DNA of 64,000 nucleotides from Streptosporangium lutulentum (lineage in GTDB: Bacteria > Actinomycetota > Actinomycetes > Streptosporangiales > Streptosporangiaceae), in the NCBI RefSeq assembly GCF_030811455.1, contig NZ_JAUSQU010000001.1, positions 6,262,001 through 6,326,000 of the forward strand, read 5' to 3'. The translations under genes were made by a program, and so were the position numbers. Position 1 is the stretch's first letter; the number at the start of each line of letters is the position of its first letter. Positions 1-7,499 of this stretch are shown here, in pieces. Under the pieces are notes generated by a model. The model worked only from the letters and a program-made list of their open reading frames with translations, was not told the origin of the DNA and made no database searches.

Positions 1-782
1 AGCACCGGCGCCAGGACCACCACCATCGCCGCCTCGCGCACTCCCGCCCCCGCGGGGACCACGAACGTCATGATCCCCAGGCACCAGGACAGCGCGAACG
101 CGCCGATGGAGAACACGATCATCGACACCCCCGAAAGCCCGAGCTCCTGGATGATCGCCGCCAGGTGCAGGCCGTACGCGGTCCAGCCGAGCAGCGCCCA
201 GCCCAGCGCGGTGAGCATGCCCCTGCGGGTGAGCGGGCGCTCCAGCGGCTCGCGCCTCAGCTTCCGCAGCCCGAACCCGACGACCGCGTTGATCACCCGC
301 GGCTCGAACACCACCGCGAGCACCGGGATCAGCAGGAACACCCAGGCGTACGGTGCGACGGACCCCGGCATGGCGGCCAGCAGCGTCACCGCCGAGATCA
401 GCAGGCCGCTGGCGAGCTGCACCGGCAGCGTCAGGAAGAAGGCGGCGGCACTGCGGGACCTGGGCACGCCCAGCTCACGCCCCATCTCCATCTGGGCGAT
501 CACCGGCCAGAGCGAGCCGGGGATGTACTTGCCCAGCTGCCCGACGAAGAAGACCTTCGCCCCCGCGCGGAACGGCAGCGGCGAGCCGAGATCGGCCAGC
601 AGCGCCCGCCACGTCATCATCCCGCCGCACAGCGCCGCGATCACCGCGACCAGCGACAGCACGAGCGACTGCCACGACAGCCGGGCGAACCCCGTCTGGA
701 TCTCGTCCCACTGCCCCACCACCACCCACGCGCCGAACCCGAGCGCGACGAGCAGGAAGGCGATGCGGACCAGGCGTTTCAC
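1..782 (-). CDS. Flippase-like integral membrane protein (LPG-synthase TM/UPF0104 family), 3' end cut off
   Basis: This is a partial gene: it starts at GTG 782 and runs off the left edge after about 260 codons. The translation is almost entirely hydrophobic helices, beginning MKRLVRIAFLLVALGFGAWV, with the family-type segment FVGQLGKYIPGSLWPVIAQ near residue 80 and a charged cytoplasmic loop near residue 175. This is the pattern of lysylphosphatidylglycerol-synthase transmembrane-region proteins, often found in polysaccharide loci as putative lipid-linked-sugar flippases. The start lies 7 nt after the methyltransferase stop, so it is probably the last or a middle gene of that operon. Family assignment is good; the transported substrate is unknown. 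Confidence 0.8.
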   Translation of the reverse strand, partial: MKRLVRIAFLLVALGFGAWVVVGQWDEIQTGFARLSWQSLVLSLVAVIAALCGGMMTWRALLADLGSPLPFRAGAKVFFVGQLGKYIPGSLWPVIAQMEMGRELGVPRSRSAAAFFLTLPVQLASGLLISAVTLLAAMPGSVAPYAWVFLLIPVLAVVFEPRVINAVVGFGLRKLRREPLERPLTRRGMLTALGWALLGWTAYGLHLAAIIQELGLSGVSMIVFSIGAFALSWCLGIMTFVVPAGAGVREAAMVVVLAPV

Positions 783-789
783 GAGCGGC

Positions 790-1629
790 TCACAGGACGC
801 GAACCGGGTCGGGCGGCTGCGGCAGGGACGCCCCCGCCGGGACGCGTCCGCTCTTGGTCGCCACCCACAGGTAGGTCGGCACCACCGGAAGCAGCGCGCG
901 CAGGACGGGCCGCGGCATCCGGGACAGCACGCCCCCGGCCACGCGGCCGATCACGCCGGGGAACAGCTCGGACCCGGCGAACGCCGCCGGGGTGGCGAGC
1001 ACCGGGAAGGTGTAGTCCCATACGCGCAGCCCCCGCACCATCTTGCGCAGGCCGCGGCGCGTCCGGTAGCGCTCGTAATAACTGTCGGCCCTGCCGGACA
1101 GCCGGACGTAGCGGTCGGCCAGCGCGGGCGGCAGGTAGGACAGGAACGGCAGCTTGTAGTGCGGCTCCATCACCCCGAGCCGGTTGCCCAGTCCCAGGTA
1201 GAGGAGGCCGTCGTCGGTGAGCACCCGGCGCATCTCGGCCATGATCGCGTCCGGGTCGACCACGTGCTCGTAGATGTGGTTGAAGACCAGCACGTCGACG
1301 GACCCGTCGGGGAAGGGCAGGGCGGTGCCGTCGGCGCACACGAACTCGACCCGCTCGCCGAACCGCTGGGCCGCCTTGCGCAGGCCCGGCACGTCGATGT
1401 CGACGCCGAACGTCCGGCTCGCGCCCGCCGCGGCGAGTTCGTCGGCGATGAAACCCGCCGAGCACCCGATGTCGGCGACCGTCAGCCCGGCGAGCACGTC
1501 CTTGTCCCGGCCGAGGAAGTGGCCGAGCACCGCCACGATCTTCGCGGCCTTGCGGCGGCGTTTCTCCTCGTCGAGCATCGCCGCCTGGAACTCGGAGTAT
1601 TCAAGCTGCGCCACTCGTTCGGTGCTCAT
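790..1629 (-). CDS. SAM-dependent class I methyltransferase
   Basis: The protein has 279 residues. The Methyltransf_11 core starts near residue 48 with the SAM-binding motif VADIGCSAGFIADELA, then acidic FGVDIDVPGL (motif II), VEFVCADGTALPFPDGSVDV (motif post-I/III) and VFNHIYEHVVDPDAIMAEM. The C-terminal about 100 residues are rich in Arg/Tyr and hydrophobic turns and may form a substrate lid or a membrane contact. I chose ATG 1629 because the core begins shortly after it; the open frame further upstream has no family resemblance. It sits between a glycosyltransferase and a flippase-like gene on the same strand, so modification of a sugar or lipid-linked glycan is likely. The exact acceptor is unknown. 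Confidence 0.85.
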   Translation of the reverse strand: MSTERVAQLEYSEFQAAMLDEEKRRRKAAKIVAVLGHFLGRDKDVLAGLTVADIGCSAGFIADELAAAGASRTFGVDIDVPGLRKAAQRFGERVEFVCADGTALPFPDGSVDVLVFNHIYEHVVDPDAIMAEMRRVLTDDGLLYLGLGNRLGVMEPHYKLPFLSYLPPALADRYVRLSGRADSYYERYRTRRGLRKMVRGLRVWDYTFPVLATPAAFAGSELFPGVIGRVAGGVLSRMPRPVLRALLPVVPTYLWVATKSGRVPAGASLPQPPDPVRVL

Positions 1630-1728
1630 CGGTCGCTCACCGCTCCTCGGTCGCCCGCTGCTTCCCGCGCCGCCACGGCGTCGCCCGCCACATATCGACG
1701 CATCATGATGTCGCTCGCCGCGCCTTCG

Positions 1729-1772
1729 TGCACTGTGACGCCTGTTGATGCACCTTGTTGCACTGCGACGCC
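1729..1772. promoter_or_regulatory. Phased TGCAC repeats in the gap before the methyltransferase gene
   Basis: The 199-nt gap between the GT4 gene and the methyltransferase holds TGCAC at 1729, 1749 and 1759. Spacings are 20 and 10 bp, so all three lie on one helical face. The outer two are extended to TGCACTG[T/C]GACGCC at 1729-1742 and 1759-1772. This looks like a protein-binding array for a promoter of the methyltransferase/flippase unit, but no regulator can be named. Confidence 0.3.
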
Positions 1773-1828
1773 CAAGAATACCGGTGACCCGGGACCCCAC
1801 CGCCGGGTAACGCGCGCACGGCCCCCCG

Positions 1829-2932
1829 TCAGCGTGAGACCAGCGCCTCGACATAGGAGGCCCAGTAGGGCTCGGGGTCGACGGCCTTGACCCCGGCGCG
1901 GAGCCGCTCGGGCTCGCCGGGACGGTAGAACCCGGCCAGCGCCGCACGCAGCGCCTCCACCGAGCCGGGCTCGACCAGCAGCCCGTCCACCCCGTCGGTG
2001 ACGTGGTCGCCGAGCGTGCCGACCCGGGTGGCGATCACCGGCACCCCGTGCTCGTGGCCGACCCACACCTGCTGGCTGGCCGTCCCGCTCCGGTAGGGCA
2101 GGACCAGCGCGTCCACGTCCGCGAACAGCCCCGGCACGTCCGCCGCGGCCACGTAGCCTGGCCGCAGCTCCACCCGGTCGGTCAGGCCGAGCTCGGCGAC
2201 CAGCGCCTTCGTCTCGTCCAGACCGCCCCAGAACTCCCCCGCCACCCGAAGCGACACGCCCTCGGGCAGCGCGCGGATCAGCAGGTCCAGCCCCTTGTAC
2301 GGCCGGACGAGGCCGAAGAACAGCAGCCGGTCGTGCACGCCGGGCTCACCGGTCCGGCCCGGAAGCCGCGCCCTCCCCTCCGAGGAGCCGGGCTCACCGG
2401 CCCGGCTCGGGAGGTGTGGCGCCATCTCGGCCATCCGTACGGGGGCGGGCGTCAGCTCGCGGGCCAGCGCGGCCTGCCGCTCGGAGTGGACGAGCACCGT
2501 GTCGACCCGGCGCAGCAGCGCCTTCATCAGCGGCGCGTCGTACGGCTTGGACTCGTGCGGCAGGACGTTGTGGCAGAGCGCCACCACCCTGGTCCGGCGG
2601 CGCAGGCCGTACAGGATGCCCAGGTAGGGCGGGACCTGCACCGGGCTGAGCACCGCGAAGATCACCAGGTCGGCGGTTCTGAGCCGCCGGCCGCAGCGGA
2701 CCCAGCCGTCCGGGCGACGCCAGTCGAGATCGCGCCGGACGTGGGGGAACGGCTCGCCGTCGGGGGTGTCGACGGTCTGCTGCCCGGGATAGAGGAAGGA
2801 GGGGTACTGTGCCCGCCACGACTCGATCACCACGTCGTGCCCGGCGGCCCGCAGGCGGTGCGCCAGCTCGGTGGTGTGCGCGGCGCCGCCGCCCTTGTAG
2901 GGGTAGGTCGGTCCGACGACCGCGATCCGCAT
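1829..2932 (-). CDS. Family 4 glycosyltransferase (GT-B fold)
   Basis: The protein has 367 residues. The N-terminal Rossmann domain opens with MRIAVVGPTYPYKGGGAAH, the glycine-rich acceptor-side loop typical of GT4. The C-terminal donor domain has LLFFGLVRPYKGLDLLIRAL near residue 207, then a late H-G-VPVIATRVGTLGDHV segment with the nucleotide-sugar-binding region. The linker at about residues 175-200 carries a low-complexity stretch with two GEPG units that looks like a recent insertion. The stop of the upstream GT2 gene is immediately followed by this ATG (TAG then ATG), so the two are translationally coupled. It probably adds a sugar to a lipid-linked glycan on the cytoplasmic face. Confidence 0.85.
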   Translation of the reverse strand: MRIAVVGPTYPYKGGGAAHTTELAHRLRAAGHDVVIESWRAQYPSFLYPGQQTVDTPDGEPFPHVRRDLDWRRPDGWVRCGRRLRTADLVIFAVLSPVQVPPYLGILYGLRRRTRVVALCHNVLPHESKPYDAPLMKALLRRVDTVLVHSERQAALARELTPAPVRMAEMAPHLPSRAGEPGSSEGRARLPGRTGEPGVHDRLLFFGLVRPYKGLDLLIRALPEGVSLRVAGEFWGGLDETKALVAELGLTDRVELRPGYVAAADVPGLFADVDALVLPYRSGTASQQVWVGHEHGVPVIATRVGTLGDHVTDGVDGLLVEPGSVEALRAALAGFYRPGEPERLRAGVKAVDPEPYWASYVEALVSR

Positions 2933-3862
2933 CTACTCGCTCCTGGACCGCACGATGAGGTCGGCCAGCAGCGCCAGCGAACCGATGAGCAGACCGGACA
3001 GGAAGATCACGATGGTGTTGCTGGTCAGGTAGAACCCGTAGCGGAAGATGTCGACGACACCCTTGACCAGGCCGATGCCGACCAGCCAGAGGGCGGGCGG
3101 CATGAGGACCTTGAGCGGGTTGAAGTACATGACCATCCGCAGCACCTGCAGGATGTAGCGGTAGGCGTCGGAGACGAAGCTGAACTTCGACGTGCCCGCC
3201 CGCTTGCTGTAGCCGATCGGCAGGTAGTAGACGTCGTGCTGGTTCGACAGGAACGACAGCGTGATCGTCGTGACGCAGGAGAACCCGGGCGGCAGCAGCC
3301 GCAGGTACGGCTTGGCGACCGACTTGCGGAACGCCCGCAGCCCGCTGTTGAGGTCGGGGATCTTCTGCCCCGCCAGCCGCTCGGCCACCTTGCGGATGAA
3401 CCACTTCGCCGGAACCCGGAGAAACTTGTGCGAGCCCTCCTCGCTCGTCCGCGCGCCCACGACCTGGTCGATCGCCGAGTCCTTCTCCAGGATCTGGATG
3501 AGCTCGGGGATGCGCTCGTTCGGGTACGTCATGTCGGCGTCGGTCCACACGACGATCTCGCCGCGCGCCTCCTGCGTGCCGATCCTGCGCACCGTTCCCG
3601 ACCCGCCGTTGCGGTGGAACGCCCGGACCCGCATGTTGGGGAACCGGGGCTCGGCCTCCCGCAGCTTCGCCAGGGTCTGGTCGGTGGAGAAGTCGTCGAC
3701 GGCCACGAGCTCGTAGGTGTATCCGCTGTGGTCCATGGCCTCGCAGATGCGCTCGACCTCGGCGATGACGTGGTCCTGCTCGTTGTAACACGGCAGGACG
3801 ATGGTCACGTACGGTGTTGCGTCCACAGCTGATCCACTCTCGGGCGTCTCGGGCATGCTCAC
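2933..3862 (-). CDS. Dolichol-phosphate-mannose-synthase-like family 2 glycosyltransferase with C-terminal TM helices
   Basis: The protein has 309 residues. The GT-A domain begins YVTIVLPCYNEQDHVIAEVE near residue 18, has the metal/nucleotide motif VVWTDADMTYPN near residue 105, and ends with GYSKRAGTSKFSF. Two hydrophobic helices follow (about 245-265 and 280-303), as in membrane-anchored polyprenyl-phosphate glycosyltransferases. Start is GTG 3862, with ATG 3856 as an alternative. It is the first gene of the run 3862 to 1. It may charge a polyprenyl phosphate with a sugar for the membrane GT-C-like proteins nearby; the sugar is unknown. Confidence 0.85.
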   Translation of the reverse strand: MSMPETPESGSAVDATPYVTIVLPCYNEQDHVIAEVERICEAMDHSGYTYELVAVDDFSTDQTLAKLREAEPRFPNMRVRAFHRNGGSGTVRRIGTQEARGEIVVWTDADMTYPNERIPELIQILEKDSAIDQVVGARTSEEGSHKFLRVPAKWFIRKVAERLAGQKIPDLNSGLRAFRKSVAKPYLRLLPPGFSCVTTITLSFLSNQHDVYYLPIGYSKRAGTSKFSFVSDAYRYILQVLRMVMYFNPLKVLMPPALWLVGIGLVKGVVDIFRYGFYLTSNTIVIFLSGLLIGSLALLADLIVRSRSE

Positions 3863-3929
3863 GTCGGGCGAGGATACTCTGCCCAGCCGAAAGGCGAGCG
3901 CACTTCACCTCCCCGGGCAGGTCCGGTAC

Positions 3930-4832
3930 CTACCGGCTGTCGGCCACCGTCCTGGCGTGGCCGACCCCCGGCATCACCTTGACCGTGTCGATCAGCACCT
4001 GGGCGTCACCCGGATCGGCGAGCTTGACGTAGTAGGACTCGGGAAAACCCTGAGGGCCCGACACCTTGCTCATCCAGAAGAATCCGAACACCTTCGCGGC
4101 ATGCTCGGAATCCTCGAAATAGACCTTCTCGACCCCCTCCACGGTTCCCAGCCTGGCCTCGATCCTCTCCCTGTCCAACGGCGTGGCGCCGTCGCGCCCG
4201 TCACAGGTGCCGGACGCCTCCGCCGGCCCGCACAGCGTGATCTCGACGTCGGCCTTGCCCTCCCAGAAGGAACCCCCGAAGGTGAAGACGTTGGAGACGC
4301 CGGCCATCTTCTCGAAGGTGGATCTGATCGGCACGATGTCGGCCCGCCGATGGAGCCTGCCCCTGAACGACTCCGGCATGTCGTCGACCTGGAGGGCCGA
4401 GAGCAGAGCCTTGTTGTCCGCGTTCTGCTCCCGGAAGTTCGCCCACGCCGCATTTTGCGATTCGCAGCTCACCTCCGCCACCTGGGGCATCGCCCGCAGC
4501 CTCGCCTCAAGGGCTCGTCGCTGTTTCGATGTGATCGCCCGCTTGTGGCACTGCTTCCAAACGTTGTCTTTCCCGCAGAGAAAGATGGTGAACACTCCGT
4601 CCTGGGGCCAGGGACCGGCCGGGGGCGGAGAAACCTGGATGAGGCGCTGCTGGACGTACCGCCCTTCGGTCCCGGCCGTCGCGGCCCCGGTCGCTCCCAG
4701 TGCCACCGCGACGGCCATCACACCGGCCGGCAGCGCGCGACGAATCCCGACCCGTGTCCGACTCCGGGACCGCCGCCCCGAGTCCCCGGAGGACAGATCT
4801 TCTGCTTCGGAAACCTCGAGGTTCACGTGCAT
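3930..4832 (-). CDS. Orphan protein with two tandem FtsX-extracellular-domain-like modules
   Basis: The protein has 300 residues: a basic cytoplasmic stretch (about 20-32), one hydrophobic segment (about 34-52, ending GATGAATAG), then two similar modules. Module 1 (about 72-160) has TIFLCGKDNVWKQC, VAEVSCESQNAAWANFREQ and MPESFRGRL. Module 2 (about 180-290) has VEITLCGPAEASGTC, VEKVYFEDSEHAAKVF and FPESYYVKLADPGDA. Both match the layout of the FtsX ectodomain (paired Cys, V-E/Y-x-S/D, PESF/Y), but there is no MacB/FtsX permease region and no FtsE neighbour. It probably acts outside the membrane, perhaps binding a peptidoglycan hydrolase. Start is ATG 4832; open frame upstream has no homologous sequence. 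Confidence 0.75.
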   Translation of the reverse strand: MHVNLEVSEAEDLSSGDSGRRSRSRTRVGIRRALPAGVMAVAVALGATGAATAGTEGRYVQQRLIQVSPPPAGPWPQDGVFTIFLCGKDNVWKQCHKRAITSKQRRALEARLRAMPQVAEVSCESQNAAWANFREQNADNKALLSALQVDDMPESFRGRLHRRADIVPIRSTFEKMAGVSNVFTFGGSFWEGKADVEITLCGPAEASGTCDGRDGATPLDRERIEARLGTVEGVEKVYFEDSEHAAKVFGFFWMSKVSGPQGFPESYYVKLADPGDAQVLIDTVKVMPGVGHARTVADSR

Positions 4833-4872
4833 GGACCGACTATGTCGATCTTGTCGGCCTTCGGTCAATCCA

Positions 4873-5133
4873 TTACCGAATGATGCCGACGTCCAGGAGT
4901 TCGCCGAGGTTCTCGTCCGCGCGGGACGCCCACAGGGGATCCCCACTCGTCGCGTAACCCACGGAAGGCGTGGCCGTTCCCGGCCGGCGAAGTGAGATGA
5001 CCACGGCAACGGGCTCGCCGCACCCGGTGACGGCCGGCGTCTCGCCCGCGTTGACCCGCGCGAGAACCCGTCCGGTTCCATGGGTGAGACCACCCGCACC
5101 CACCGTACGGTCGCTGAACAACGGCTCACTCAT
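4873..5133 (-). CDS. Phd/YefM-like antitoxin-type small protein without a partner toxin
   Basis: The protein has 86 residues. GRVLARVNAGETPAVTGCGE followed by PVAVVISL matches the N-terminal DNA-binding and dimer core of Phd/YefM antitoxins (LxxVxxGExxxVTrxGxPVAVl). The tail ENLGELLDVGIIR could be the toxin-contacting part. The flanking genes are an FtsX-ectodomain protein and a membrane glycosyltransferase, and no RelE-, Doc- or PIN-type frame is visible, so it is solitary. Start ATG 5133 is preferred; an upstream in-frame ATG (5190) would add 19 uncharacteristic residues. Family match is moderate because the sequence is short. Confidence 0.5.
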   Translation of the reverse strand: MSEPLFSDRTVGAGGLTHGTGRVLARVNAGETPAVTGCGEPVAVVISLRRPGTATPSVGYATSGDPLWASRADENLGELLDVGIIR

Positions 5134-5200
5134 GGGGCAATCGTGACCCCCGGGTGGCCACATCGGCGGGGAATTCACCACTTTCCTCACGCTCAGGTGT

Positions 5201-7387
5201 TCAGAGAACGATCATCCAGACGTTGACGGCCAGGGACCAGGTGCCGTCGGGCGGGTCGACGAGGGAGCGTTCGTCCTGACGGGTACGGAGGCCCATGATC
5301 TGGACCGGCGTGCCGTAGGCGGAGAGCTGCCGGGCCTCGGCGGCGAGCAGGACCGGGACCCGGCCGGCGGCGCGGACGCGGTCGGCCACATAGGTGACGG
5401 TGGGCCGGACGGAGACGCCGGCGTCCCTGAGGAGGGCGACCCTGGCGGTGGGAACGCCGCAGGTGCCCCGGACGACCTGGGTGAGCCGGTCGCCCGTGAC
5501 CCGCTCCACGATCAGCACCGAGGCCCGCGCGGGGAGGGCCGCGCACATCCCCTCGACCGCCGCGCGCTCGCCGCGCTCGATCTGGTTGAACGCCGTCCCG
5601 GCGGAGGTGAGCGCCGTGGGGATGAGGAGCAGCGCCACGCCGAAGGCGGCGACGTTCTTCTGGACGGTCGGGCCGTACCCCGACCTGCGTGCCTTGTCCC
5701 GCGCCCAGCGCAGGCCCCAGACGGCGAGCAGGATCAGGCCGGGGATGACGATCGGGACGAGCCGCCGGGAGGCCCACGGCTGGTCGGGGGTGATGGCCGG
5801 GCGGTAGAGCGTGGTGAACGTGGTCCAGCCGATGACGGCCAGCGGCAGCAGCCAGGCGAACTCGCCTCCCCTGACCAGCCTGCGGGTGAGCACGGCCGCC
5901 GCCAGCGTGGCCAGAACCACCGTGGGGATCCCGACGTACCAGATCACCCAGTGGAGCGACTCCTCGTAGTACAGCCGGGAACCGTCCATCGGCAGCCCGT
6001 TCGCCTGCTGGGTCCTCTCGATGAACTCGAAGTTCACCCGGTCGTCGCCCGTGGTGGGCCACCGGGTGACGGTCTGCAGCCACGGCCGGACGGCGAAGGC
6101 CACCATGATCAGCACGACCAGGCCGCCGGCGATCTCGGGCAGCCGCCGGATCCCCGCGGCCCACCGGACGACGACGGCGAGTCGCGGTGCGAGGAGCGCG
6201 GCGATCAGGGTGAGGGCCAAGACCGCGCCGCAGATCGCCAGCAGCGGGTTGAGTGAACCCGACAGGTAGTCCAGGTACGGCCGGGAGAGCAGGTAGGCGG
6301 CGGCGAATCCTCCGGCGACCCCCGCCGCCAGCCCGCAGAGCAGGGGAACGCCGAGACGTCCCTCGTCCCTGGCGCCGACCCGGCGCAGGGCGATCAGCAG
6401 TCCGGCGTAGACGACCGCGGGGAGCACGTCGCGTAGCCCGTCGATCCTGACGAGGACGGCCAGCCCGAACACCAGACCCGCCAGGACCGCGCCGATCACG
6501 GCGCCGCCGGACCCCGCCGGGCGGATCCCGCCCGGCTCCGCCCCGGAGGCAACGGCGAGATCCCCGCCGGAGGGGGCGGCGGGCTCCGCGCCGGAGGGGA
6601 CGGCCTGCGGGTGGCCGGCGCCCGCGAGGCCGGGACGGAGCCTGGCCTCGGCGTCGAACAACAGGGCCAGACCGCCGAAGAGCATGATCAGGGAGGGGAT
6701 CTCGCTGAAGGTGGTGCGCGAGGTGTAGAGGATCGGCAGGCTGACCGCGAAGACCAGGGCGGCCGGCGGGGCCCAGCGCGCGCCGACGAGGCGGGCGACG
6801 ACCCCCGCGACGACGAGCACGGCCAGCGCTCCCATCAGCGGCGGCACCAGGAAGAGCCCCGAGAGGCCGCCCAGCCAGGCGCCGACCGCGTCGATCATCG
6901 GCGATCCCGGCATGAACTGCGGCACGATCGCGCCGCCGAAGTCGTACAGGCCCATGCTGTCGAAGTGCAGTGCCGGGTTCGCGCCGCCGAAGGCCGCCTC
7001 CTGGAAGGGGATCGGCAGCGAGCCGTGACCGGCCAGCCAGAGGGCGTACTGCGCGTAGGTGGAGGGATCGCGGCGGATGATCAGTTGTTCGCTGTGGAAC
7101 AGGCCGTTGAAGACGCCCGAGGCCAGGGCCACGGCGATCACCGCCGTCGTCTGCCAGGCGGTCGCCTCGACGGTCTTCGGCAGGCGGCGCAGGCCGTACC
7201 GGCACAGGAGCGCGGCGACCAGCAGGCCCAGGGGGATCGCGGCGGCCGGCCGGAACCAGCCGAGCAGCAGCAGCGGCAGCCCCGCCAGCAGCCAGCCCGC
7301 CAGCGCGAGTGCGGGCACGACCGAGACCACGGCGAGCACCGTGCCCGCCGAGGGCCTGCGCGTGTGATCCAACCAACCGGTTCTCAT
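5201..7387 (-). CDS. Large polytopic membrane protein, GT-C (GT39-like) glycosyltransferase
   Basis: The protein is about 728 residues with at least ten hydrophobic segments. A first extracytoplasmic loop near residue 90 has an acidic residue in LIIRRDPSTYAQYALWLAGH, the position where GT-C enzymes place catalytic Asp/Glu. The C-terminal about 170 residues are a soluble domain. The stretch around residues 260-300 is a repetitive Ala/Gly/Pro loop containing SGAEP twice. Start ATG 7387 (MRTGWLDHTRR) precedes the first helix; the long basic frame upstream overlaps the divergent promoter and is rejected. It is divergent from the gene at 7500 across 112 bp. It likely uses polyprenyl-phosphate sugars outside the membrane; substrate unknown. 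Confidence 0.7.
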   Translation of the reverse strand: MRTGWLDHTRRPSAGTVLAVVSVVPALALAGWLLAGLPLLLLGWFRPAAAIPLGLLVAALLCRYGLRRLPKTVEATAWQTTAVIAVALASGVFNGLFHSEQLIIRRDPSTYAQYALWLAGHGSLPIPFQEAAFGGANPALHFDSMGLYDFGGAIVPQFMPGSPMIDAVGAWLGGLSGLFLVPPLMGALAVLVVAGVVARLVGARWAPPAALVFAVSLPILYTSRTTFSEIPSLIMLFGGLALLFDAEARLRPGLAGAGHPQAVPSGAEPAAPSGGDLAVASGAEPGGIRPAGSGGAVIGAVLAGLVFGLAVLVRIDGLRDVLPAVVYAGLLIALRRVGARDEGRLGVPLLCGLAAGVAGGFAAAYLLSRPYLDYLSGSLNPLLAICGAVLALTLIAALLAPRLAVVVRWAAGIRRLPEIAGGLVVLIMVAFAVRPWLQTVTRWPTTGDDRVNFEFIERTQQANGLPMDGSRLYYEESLHWVIWYVGIPTVVLATLAAAVLTRRLVRGGEFAWLLPLAVIGWTTFTTLYRPAITPDQPWASRRLVPIVIPGLILLAVWGLRWARDKARRSGYGPTVQKNVAAFGVALLLIPTALTSAGTAFNQIERGERAAVEGMCAALPARASVLIVERVTGDRLTQVVRGTCGVPTARVALLRDAGVSVRPTVTYVADRVRAAGRVPVLLAAEARQLSAYGTPVQIMGLRTRQDERSLVDPPDGTWSLAVNVWMIVL

Positions 7388-7499
7388 GGCTCGCCACGAG
7401 CGTAGTGGCAGGCCGGGACGACACCGGCGCGAGCGTCCGGCGACGCGGCGGCGCGGTGAAAGCCTGTAGCGTACGCCCAGCATTCGAAGGGGGCGGAGA

